The position numbers and the translations under genes are program-made. DNA of 64,000 nucleotides from positions 37,336 through 101,335 of the forward strand of contig LGRX02024691.1 of NCBI GenBank assembly GCA_001247695.2, in the 5' to 3' direction. Of this stretch, positions 10,244 through 17,942 are shown piece by piece. The notes beneath the pieces are model-generated. The model ran no database searches, was not told the origin of the DNA, and saw nothing but the letters and a program-made list of their open reading frames with translations. Source of the stretch: Cymbomonas tetramitiformis (taxonomy: Eukaryota; Chlorophyta; Pyramimonadophyceae; Pyramimonadales; Pyramimonadaceae). Each line of letters begins with the position of its first letter. The first letter of the stretch is position 1.

Positions 10244-13200
10244 TTAGGTTCTCTGGTTCCTTTTCGGGCATAGCTTGCCTGCCGCTACCAGGGCACCACT
10301 TTCACGAAGAAGGGTGCCACTTGGAATCCAAAGCGGGTCTTCAGTTTTGTGGAGGCGTAAATGTCGGAAAAGTTGTCGCAGCAGAAGTGCTGGCACGGGA
10401 TATACGCTCGCGGATTGGCCTGCTCCAGTCTGCTGCGGGTGAGGTCCAAGCTGAGCGGTTTCTGGGTGAGCACCGGTCGCCCATCTGCACGCACACGGTG
10501 TTGAAGCAGTACAGCGTAGCAGGGGCGTGGGTGGCGCTGAGTTCGTCCATATGCAAGTGGGCTTCATGTACTGCGTACCATACATGCAGTAGGTACACAC
10601 CAGCGGAGGGGGAAGTTGGCGCATCATAGGGCGAAGCCGCAGCGCGTTAGGGAAGCGACCTCTAGGGTTTTCCATGAACCAATGTTTCGGCTCCAAGTAG
10701 TCAATGATCTGCAATGCTCGTCGTACAATCTTGTCAGCCTGGGGAAGGTCAGGGGGTCCACCAGTGGTGCGCGCTTGACTGTACTGCCTGCAGGGGGGAC
10801 TTGCCCATACAACATCGAAGAATCCAGGCGGGTATTGTTTGTAGTCCCATTGCAGGATGTCACACACATGAGTGGGTTGCCAGATATGCCCGGAGTCGAG
10901 GGTCACTACTGAAGCGGAGGGGAAGCAATTTAGGAATTCCCTTTCTACTGAGCCAGTACCGCTGAAAAGTACGAGAATCCTGGGCGTGCGGGTTGCTTTT
11001 GTCTGTATCGCCAGCAGCTCTGTCACCAGTGCCAACGACCCATCTTCCGCGCGCTCCTGGCGTTCCCACGGCAGGGGGGCATCATCTTCCATCTGTTCGA
11101 GCTGGTCCAGTTCATCGCAGGGGTTAGTGATGAGGTGGGCCAGTGTCATTCCGGCTTGAGTGGAGTGACGGCCACGCTGCTCGCGTCGCCGAGTGGCTTC
11201 GTCGCGAACTTGCGCTTCCATGTGCAGTCTTGCTTGCTCGAATTCACGAAGTTGTTGAAGTGGACTTCCGCGTTCAAGTTTGTCACGCGTCCTCCATTGG
11301 TCGTGAGCTTTGGAGTAGCCAGTCCAGCGAACCTTCCACTCTTCCACCTCCTTTCCTCGAACAGACCGCACTCGACGTGCAAGGATGCGCTCAACGTGTG
11401 CTTCCTTCTGACCGTCCACTACCACCTCTTCAGGTACTGCTAGGTGATCGCGTGCGGCAAAAGCATCTTGACCGCTGGTGTACGGTTTGAGGCGATGTTG
11501 AGCGAACACGTCGTGAATCCGCCAGTGAGGAGGGAGGCGTAGGCGGTAGGCTACTGGAGCTCCTCTGTCGGCCTCGGGCATGGTCATCTGTATATCGCTG
11601 AAGAAGCGTTCGGTCACAGGAACTGGTCCATGCCAGCGCTTGGTCAGTTTCCTACAGATGGAGCGATCCATCACCTTCTCCGTAAGGTGTTTCGCCTCTA
11701 TCCAGACCAGATCTCCAACAGCATACTCCCGCTGCCCGTGTCTGCGATCAAACTGTTCGCGCTGTCGCTGTTGAGCCAGCTCTAACCGCTGTCTGGCGTC
11801 CCGCAGCTGCGACGAAAATTTCACAGCCACTTCGTGTGCGGTGCCTACTCCCCCAGTTCGTCGTCCAGCGGTGGACTGTGCGGCCTCCAGGAAAAGGTCC
11901 AACTGCGACAGCGGCGAGAACCCGAACACCAGTTCAAACGGCGTGAAGCCAGTAGATTCACTCCTGGAGTCATTGATCGCGAACTCCACGTTAGTGGTGA
12001 ACAGATCCCAGTCTTCCACATTGGCGTCTACAAAGGACCTGAGCATGTCTTCAATAACCCTGTTGCTGTGTTCTGCCTGGCCGTCAGATCGAGGGTTGTA
12101 CGGTGTGGTACGAGCCACTTTCACACCCATTAGTCTCATGAGTTCCTGCCAGAAAGCATCCTGAAACCGTGGGTCACGATCAGAGACAATCTTCATAGGC
12201 GCGCCATGTAAGCGCCACACCGAGTCAAAGTAGATTCTGGCCACCACAGCTGCGGAGCTGTCGCCGAAGTTCATCGGCACAACGTGGACCATCTTAGTCA
12301 ACTTGCAAGTGAAGGCTACGAAAGCGTCATTGCCTCTCTCTGATACCGGTAGCCCGGTGACGAAGTCCACCGCGACATCCTGCCATGGCCTGTTCGGGAT
12401 GCTGTGAGGGTTCAGCAACCCATCCGGGTAGGTTCCCCGCGGCCTCACTGATTGGCACACTGCGCAGGATGCAACCCAGGTGCCCACATCTTCTGCGGCT
12501 CCACGCCAATAGAAGCGTCGCAGCACCCTCTCCAGAGTCTTGTCTCGCCCAGTGTGACCCGAGGACAATGACTCATGAGCATGACGAATCACCACTTCTC
12601 GAAGTGGAGAGTCCTCCCCCAGCACCAACTGATATCTCCCTGCTGCGGTCCTCCAAACCACTTCACCCACTAGTCTGAAGTCCTGTAGGCATTGGTGTGG
12701 TGCCGCCTTTACTTTCTCTCTTAGTGAACGAAGTGTCCCCTCTCGGGTGTACTCCGCTTTTAACGCACGCAGGAACTTTGAGTCTGACTGCTGGGAGGCT
12801 GCGTCTCTGAAGTCTGCCGCCTCACCTGTCCTTATCACAGCGGGGGCTGTTCGCGGATGTCTCACGCGTGCTGGTTGTGGTTTGGCGGGAGGGGCGTGTA
12901 CTATCAGAACAGGCCAGCGAAGGTCGAAGGCCTTCCCATCTGGGTTCTCGAAGAACTGATTGGGCTCTCCCTTGTCATCGTGAGTAGGGATGACCTCCAC
13001 AATCTGCATATTGGCCTTTCTGAAAAGTTTGCGCCACGCGGGGAGCTTGGACTGGTGATCTGGTAGAACAAAGACTGCTGAGGTGTTCTCTGGGTCTGCC
13101 TTCCATTCTGCGATATACTTGTTCAAGATCGCCTCCACAGTAATGTGCTTGGAGTTGTATGGAGGGTTACACCAAACCCGAAGGCCCCTCCATTTCTCTG

Positions 13201-16200
13201 AAAGGCAGTCTGTCCAGAATCTATCCGCCTGTCTGTTGCGGCCGCCAAAGTCACAACAGGCGTCCACATCGAAGGGTCCAAATTTCTCGGCGTACTTCGA
13301 GGAGTACTCTGCTCGGACACGCCAATTCTGTGAGTCCTCTGGGGGAGCCTGCCGTTTTTGTGGGTGAAGGACCGGGGATGGAGTTGACTGTTGGGGCGCC
13401 TGCTGCGGGGTTGGCGAGCCCGCTGGCACCTTCTCAGTGGGCGCCTCCGATGCGTCAGCTCGTGACGTAGGCGTTCGCGTTTTCGGTGACGCCAACTGCG
13501 GGGGCGCTGGGGTCGCAGAGGCCTTCCCAGCGCGTGACATACTCCTCGTTATCCTTATCTGGGGTGGAGCTCTGTCAGGGGGTTCGTGTGGAGCTTCTAC
13601 CGGCTTCGCGCTATCAACTGCAGGCCAGTCAGGCATGTCGAAGTCGAGGTGATCCTCCTTCATTCCCTTATAGAGCTTCGGGTTAACGAGGGCGATGGTC
13701 TCCCCCACGTCCATGGCCTGTTCCGCCACGTAGAGGGTCTCCACTGCTGAGAGCCAACAGTCAACAGTCTGGGCCCAGTGGGGATGTGCTGCGGGTGGTG
13801 AGCTGGAGAAGCATTCAGACTCCAGCGTTGCCAGGGGGTCTTTCGGCAGATCTGAGGTGGGGTCGATCACCCCTGCCTCCTTCAACCCCTCACGCACGTC
13901 CTTGTCTTTGAAGTCGGGTCTTCTGGACAGGGCGTCCGGTACCAGCAGCAGCGCTCCTTTGATGTACTCCATTCTCGGGACTCCCACCTCCACCAGATCC
14001 ATGTACCAGCGTGCCTGTCTGCGGCTAAGCTCTCTGCCAGGTTCCATCAGCCATTCAAGGGGGCGGTGATCACCCTGGATGCGGAAGTTGGTGAAGATGA
14101 GGTAATGCCGCCAGGTAACGGTGGTACAGTGGTGTAGAGCACCTAGCTCACGCTCACCGGTGTGATAATTCTGCTCGGCGGCTGAGAACTGGCGGCTCTC
14201 GTATGCTATCACGCGCAGTCCAAGACCATCTCCATTGTCTTGCATCAGTACTCCCCCAAGAGCGATGCCGCTAGCATCCGTCTGCACCACGAAAGGTGCT
14301 GTGCCGTCTGCGGCACCCTTAATGTTGGGCAAGGCGAGCACTGGCGCTGAGGTGAGGGCCTTCTTCAGCTCCTCGAAGGCCCACTGCTGCATGGGACCCC
14401 ACTCCCAGGGTACGTCCGACTTGGTCAACCGGGTGAGGGGCTGAGCGATCTCGGAGAAGCAGTGGATGAACCTGCGGTAATACCCCGCCAGGCCCAAGAA
14501 CTGCCTGACGTGGGTAACCGTTTCCAGCTCGGGCCAGTCCCTCACTGCAGCCACCTTGTCGTGTTGGGGTCTGCAGCCATCCGCGGAGATACAGTGGCCA
14601 AGGAACCGCAAGGATTTCTTCAACAGTTGGCACTTGGACCTCTTGAGGAAGACGCCCTTCTCCCTGCATGTCAGGAGCAGTTGCTTGACGTGTTCGTAGT
14701 GCTCTGCAGCGGTGTTGCTGAAGACGACCACATCATCGATGAAGATCCGGACAAATGGGAGATGGCCCAAGGCCCGCTGCATCCGTCGCTGGTACTGAGA
14801 TGGTGAATTTTGCAGCCCCTGCGGCATGACCAACCACTCATATGACCCCATCTGGGTGGTGAAGGCGGTCTTCTCGACATCTCCTGGTGCCATCGGTACT
14901 TGCCAGAAGCCATCCACCGCGTCGAACGAAGAGAAGAACTTCGCACCCTGCATCTCGTCGAACATCATCTGGATGTCTGGGAGAGGATACTTGTCCTTAA
15001 CTGTCTGGCGGTTGAGGAGCCGGTAATCGATCACCAGTCGCAGCTCCTTGGGGTTCCCCGGTTTGGGGACCATCAGACAGGGAGCTGCATAAGGGCTGGA
15101 AGAGGGTCGGATGTAGCCCTTGGACATCAGAGTCTCCACGCGTTCTCGAAGTTGGCGGAGCTCCTCTGCAGACTTCTTGTAGATGCGCTGGCAGGGCGGC
15201 CCCTTCTTGCTCAGCTCAGGGTCCAGGTTAATGTTGGCTTCATCTTGAGGGTCATGTCTGAGTCCATCGATGTTCGGTAGTGCAGTCGTCATCTCCTTTT
15301 TGTACTCCTCACCCCAGAAGTCCTGAAACTTGAGGGTCCACTCAGGGCTCACTTCTGCATCTTCAGTATCCGCAGCGGGTTCGGCGTTCTCAGAGTCGAT
15401 AGCCGTGGCTGCAAAGGCAGAAGCAGTATCATCGGGGGACTTCTCGGCCACCATGAGCCAGGCGGGTTGTATCTCCGGGTCGTCATTGCCGCGTAGCTTC
15501 TGCGTCTCCGCGTACACCAGGTACTTCTTCAGCTGGGTAGGGGTTAGGAACACCTCATCCACCAATCCCGCGCAGGCCGTGCCCTTCGGAGACCTGTCCC
15601 CAGATGCTTTCCCAGGAGAACAGCCTGTGATGGTGACGCGATCCCCAATCTTACCACCGCGGGACTTCCTGAGGAAGGAGACGGAGCCATTCCCTTCATA
15701 GCCCAGAGTGACAGGAGAGTGACTGCGCAGCCACCTTCCGCCAAGGATAACATCCACCTGTATGCCCAGTGGTAGGATCCGGAGGGCAAGGGCGTTCTCC
15801 GTATAGGTGCCCGTGGTGGTGTGCGTGTTAAACTTGGCGTACGCGGTGGCGCCAGTAATCTTCACAGATCCATCCGCCAGGGTGACTCTCATCTCGGAGC
15901 CGGCTCGTGTCGTGAGGCCACATCGCTTAGCGCTCTGCTCCGAGATGAAGTTGTCAGAGGCCCCCGAGTCGATCAGCACCTTGACCGTGTGCCCTCTGAG
16001 GGTTGCATAGAATACCAGCAGTAGCGGTCCTTCTTCGTCATGTGCCGCTGCGAGGGTACCTTCGATGTCGGTCTTCCACTGAACTCCCCCATCTGTGCGT
16101 ATGCTTTTGCACTTGAGGTTGGGGAGGAGGTTGTCCGAGGCCTCGCGGCATTCTTCCAACGTTTGCCTACACGCGGCGTAGAACTCCTCATCCAGCAAAT

Positions 16201-16297
16201 CAACATCTTCAGTCGGATGACTGACGAGGTTGTCTACACTCGCCGTCAGCAGCGAGGGTGCCCGCTGAGGTGCATTCGCTCGAGGTGGGGCTGACAT
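10244..16297 (-). CDS. pol: Element A pol: PR-RT-RH-Dam-IN-chromodomain-C5-methyltransferase polyprotein
   Basis: A single open frame of 2017 residues starts at an ATG (MSAPPR). Domains by approximate residue: aspartic protease with DSGA at 110-113; reverse transcriptase 380-600 with FIDDVVV at 519-525; RNase H with QTDAS near 673; a Pro-rich linker; Dam-like N6-adenine methyltransferase about 990-1136 with FDVDA (1009-1013) and NPPY (1044-1047); integrase zinc finger (H..H..C..C, about 1239-1281) and core D1311, D1373, E1409; GPY-like region; chromodomain about 1630-1678; C5-cytosine methyltransferase 1770 onward with LFSGTGSVE (1777-1785), SPPC (1833-1836) and ENP (1876-1878). Insertion of a methyltransferase between RNase H and integrase is unusual for Ty3/gypsy. 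The extreme C-terminus appears to leave frame (see findings). The frame overlaps ORF2 by 89 bases in another frame. Confidence 0.95.
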   Translation of the reverse strand: MSAPPRANAPQRAPSLLTASVDNLVSHPTEDVDLLDEEFYAACRQTLEECREASDNLLPNLKCKSIRTDGGVQWKTDIEGTLAAAHDEEGPLLLVFYATLRGHTVKVLIDSGASDNFISEQSAKRCGLTTRAGSEMRVTLADGSVKITGATAYAKFNTHTTTGTYTENALALRILPLGIQVDVILGGRWLRSHSPVTLGYEGNGSVSFLRKSRGGKIGDRVTITGCSPGKASGDRSPKGTACAGLVDEVFLTPTQLKKYLVYAETQKLRGNDDPEIQPAWLMVAEKSPDDTASAFAATAIDSENAEPAADTEDAEVSPEWTLKFQDFWGEEYKKEMTTALPNIDGLRHDPQDEANINLDPELSKKGPPCQRIYKKSAEELRQLRERVETLMSKGYIRPSSSPYAAPCLMVPKPGNPKELRLVIDYRLLNRQTVKDKYPLPDIQMMFDEMQGAKFFSSFDAVDGFWQVPMAPGDVEKTAFTTQMGSYEWLVMPQGLQNSPSQYQRRMQRALGHLPFVRIFIDDVVVFSNTAAEHYEHVKQLLLTCREKGVFLKRSKCQLLKKSLRFLGHCISADGCRPQHDKVAAVRDWPELETVTHVRQFLGLAGYYRRFIHCFSEIAQPLTRLTKSDVPWEWGPMQQWAFEELKKALTSAPVLALPNIKGAADGTAPFVVQTDASGIALGGVLMQDNGDGLGLRVIAYESRQFSAAEQNYHTGERELGALHHCTTVTWRHYLIFTNFRIQGDHRPLEWLMEPGRELSRRQARWYMDLVEVGVPRMEYIKGALLLVPDALSRRPDFKDKDVREGLKEAGVIDPTSDLPKDPLATLESECFSSSPPAAHPHWAQTVDCWLSAVETLYVAEQAMDVGETIALVNPKLYKGMKEDHLDFDMPDWPAVDSAKPVEAPHEPPDRAPPQIRITRSMSRAGKASATPAPPQLASPKTRTPTSRADASEAPTEKVPAGSPTPQQAPQQSTPSPVLHPQKRQAPPEDSQNWRVRAEYSSKYAEKFGPFDVDACCDFGGRNRQADRFWTDCLSEKWRGLRVWCNPPYNSKHITVEAILNKYIAEWKADPENTSAVFVLPDHQSKLPAWRKLFRKANMQIVEVIPTHDDKGEPNQFFENPDGKAFDLRWPVLIVHAPPAKPQPARVRHPRTAPAVIRTGEAADFRDAASQQSDSKFLRALKAEYTREGTLRSLREKVKAAPHQCLQDFRLVGEVVWRTAAGRYQLVLGEDSPLREVVIRHAHESLSSGHTGRDKTLERVLRRFYWRGAAEDVGTWVASCAVCQSVRPRGTYPDGLLNPHSIPNRPWQDVAVDFVTGLPVSERGNDAFVAFTCKLTKMVHVVPMNFGDSSAAVVARIYFDSVWRLHGAPMKIVSDRDPRFQDAFWQELMRLMGVKVARTTPYNPRSDGQAEHSNRVIEDMLRSFVDANVEDWDLFTTNVEFAINDSRSESTGFTPFELVFGFSPLSQLDLFLEAAQSTAGRRTGGVGTAHEVAVKFSSQLRDARQRLELAQQRQREQFDRRHGQREYAVGDLVWIEAKHLTEKVMDRSICRKLTKRWHGPVPVTERFFSDIQMTMPEADRGAPVAYRLRLPPHWRIHDVFAQHRLKPYTSGQDAFAARDHLAVPEEVVVDGQKEAHVERILARRVRSVRGKEVEEWKVRWTGYSKAHDQWRTRDKLERGSPLQQLREFEQARLHMEAQVRDEATRRREQRGRHSTQAGMTLAHLITNPCDELDQLEQMEDDAPLPWERQERAEDGSLALVTELLAIQTKATRTPRILVLFSGTGSVEREFLNCFPSASVVTLDSGHIWQPTHVCDILQWDYKQYPPGFFDVVWASPPCRQYSQARTTGGPPDLPQADKIVRRALQIIDYLEPKHWFMENPRGRFPNALRLRPMMRQLPPPLVCTYCMYGTQYMKPTCIWTNSAPPTPLLRCTASTPCACRWATGAHPETAQLGPHPQQTGAGQSASVYPVPALLLRQLFRHLRLHKTEDPLWIPSGTLLRESGALVAAGKLCPKRNQRT
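10285..10990 (-). other. Cytosine-C5 DNA methyltransferase domain at the end of element A pol
   Basis: Motif I is ILVLFSGTGSVEREF. A DI.QWDY segment follows, then motif IV VVWASPPCRQYSQA with the catalytic Cys, motif VI WFMENPRG and a YGTQYMKPTCIWTN segment typical of compact viral/phage enzymes. There is almost no target-recognition insert, so the domain is small. The expected C-terminal motif (RAYIPCQHFCCDNF) is present but lies in another frame at 10285-10494. Confidence 0.88.
12892..13330 (-). other. Phage-Dam-like adenine-N6 methyltransferase domain inside element A pol
   Basis: The pattern is AEYSSKYAEKFGPFDVDACC, then a W-rich stretch, RVWCNPPYNS, then AVFVLPDHQ and a C-terminal WPVLIV strand. 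This follows the order of the phage-type Dam family: an acidic FD.D motif ahead of an (N)PPY catalytic motif and a VxxLP strand. NPPY is the catalytic tetrapeptide of amino-methyltransferases. Activity and target site are unknown. Confidence 0.82.
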
Positions 16298-17942
16298 GAG
16301 TTGTGTCGCTGGTGGTAGGGCTCACATGGGTGGTGTCACTGGTAGTAGGGCTCACATGAGTAGTGCCACTGGTGGTGGGGCTTACATGGGTAGTGCCACT
16401 TACTGTGGGGCTCACGTGGGTAGTGCCGCTTGTTGTGGGGCTCGTATGGGTAGCGACACTATTGATGAGACTGCCATGGGTGAGGGAATCCTCGTCATGC
16501 TGAGGGCTGCCAGTAGGGGAGTTGTGGGCGAGATGGTGGGAGCTCTGGTGACCAGTTCTCGCCTCAGGGGTCCCAGCTGCTGCCATCTGCTGGGTGAAGC
16601 AGAGCGAATTGACCGAGGACTCCTCTTCCATCACCTCAGGGTCTTCAGCGATTGGGTGGCTGTCGAGACAGGGCGGCGCTTCACCTGCTTCATGCGTTCT
16701 GACGGTGGTCATCTGCTGGGTGAAGCAAAGCGAACTGGGTGTGGAGGTCTCCTCTACCTCTGAGCAGTAGGATGAACCTTCGGGGTTTCCTCCCGGAGTG
16801 GCCGGCGCATTATCATGGTGCGAAGATGTAGTCTCTGTTGTGGGCTCGGCCAGCGAGGATGATGGAGGGGATGCTCCCAAGGGGCTGGGACCCAGCTTCC
16901 TCATCTTGTACTGGTGTACTGCGTGCAGACTGCACCAGGCGCCAGGTAGACCCACATCTCCCGCTGTCCCAGGTATCGTACCCACTTCAGTGTCCAGGAT
17001 GCAGAGGGATGTCGAAGATCTCGCTGCTGCTCTTCGTGCTCCCTCCTTTTCCCACAGCCTGCTACCTGGGGAAGAGTCTGGGCTCGAAGTGGCGATTGCC
17101 TTTTGCTGCTCGGCGGGCGACAGCTCTCTCCAAGCCGCGTAGAGGTCGTGGGAGCTGGCGTTAGAGGGTTCGGGGACTTGCTGGCGACCGTCGTGTGAGA
17201 GGAGGTGCCACAATGCTATGCGCTGATGGCCCTCCTTGCGATCTTGAGGTTCGCGGGCAATGCGTATCCTCTCTGCCAGTTGGTTGGCGTGGTTCACGCG
17301 CTCCTTTGGCGATCGACTCCCAGGGTGTATGCGGCTGCGGGCGCGCTCCGACATCTTATCCACCAGGTCCTTGGCAGCCTCTGGGGATTTGCGCAGAGCT
17401 CTGCGGACCTTTTGCATGGCGACCTCGAGGGGGAGGGAGTACAGATCTCTCTTCCAGTGCCACGCAGCTAGCCTTTTCCGTGGGTCTGCGAGGTTGGACT
17501 GATAGATGGGCAGTGGTAAGACAACACGCGGTCGGGGGCGAAGATCGCGGGGCTCTCCGCGGTTGCTGCCCATAATGGGGGGTCTGTGCCGGGGGACTCG
17601 CCGTCCCCTCCGACCCTCGATCCTCGCTTGAGTATAAGCAGGGCCGTCATCAAGAGGTAGTGATGGCTCATCGAAGGGGGTGCTTCCTGCAAGAGGGTGG
17701 CTAGACAAGTCATCCCTCGACGGCGATGGGGCACCAGCTGAGCGGTAGGTGCGTCGCAAGCGGGTCCCAGAGGTGAAGGCCACGCTCTTGGGATGGGGAC
17801 GTTGGCCCCAAGGATCTCTGCGTCCTCGGGCGCGTCGGGGTTCCACTGGTTCTGGCCGCTTCTCCAGGGCGGAGAGGGTCTGATCATCAGGGAAAGACCT
17901 CACTTCCTCGAAAGGCAGGGTCTGGGGCTGGCCGCCGGCCAG
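16209..17942 (-). CDS. Element A ORF2, in frame with gag after a UGA stop; unknown function
   Basis: The open frame follows gag in the same reading frame, directly after the gag stop (TGA then CTGG). No ATG is evident near its start, so expression by stop readthrough is possible. The product would be basic and Arg-rich, with a region of about 150 residues containing WHWKRDLYSLPLEVAMQKVR and a W-rich helical stretch. It ends in seven or so 10-residue repeats of the TTHVSPTTSG type (16296-16470). I recognise no family. By position it could be a gag extension or a linker to the protease. The pol ATG lies inside its 3' end, shifted +1. Confidence 0.65.
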   Translation of the reverse strand: MAGGQPQTLPFEEVRSFPDDQTLSALEKRPEPVEPRRARGRRDPWGQRPHPKSVAFTSGTRLRRTYRSAGAPSPSRDDLSSHPLAGSTPFDEPSLPLDDGPAYTQARIEGRRGRRVPRHRPPIMGSNRGEPRDLRPRPRVVLPLPIYQSNLADPRKRLAAWHWKRDLYSLPLEVAMQKVRRALRKSPEAAKDLVDKMSERARSRIHPGSRSPKERVNHANQLAERIRIAREPQDRKEGHQRIALWHLLSHDGRQQVPEPSNASSHDLYAAWRELSPAEQQKAIATSSPDSSPGSRLWEKEGARRAAARSSTSLCILDTEVGTIPGTAGDVGLPGAWCSLHAVHQYKMRKLGPSPLGASPPSSSLAEPTTETTSSHHDNAPATPGGNPEGSSYCSEVEETSTPSSLCFTQQMTTVRTHEAGEAPPCLDSHPIAEDPEVMEEESSVNSLCFTQQMAAAGTPEARTGHQSSHHLAHNSPTGSPQHDEDSLTHGSLINSVATHTSPTTSGTTHVSPTVSGTTHVSPTTSGTTHVSPTTSDTTHVSPTTSDTTHVSPTSSECTSAGTLAADGECRQPRQSSD

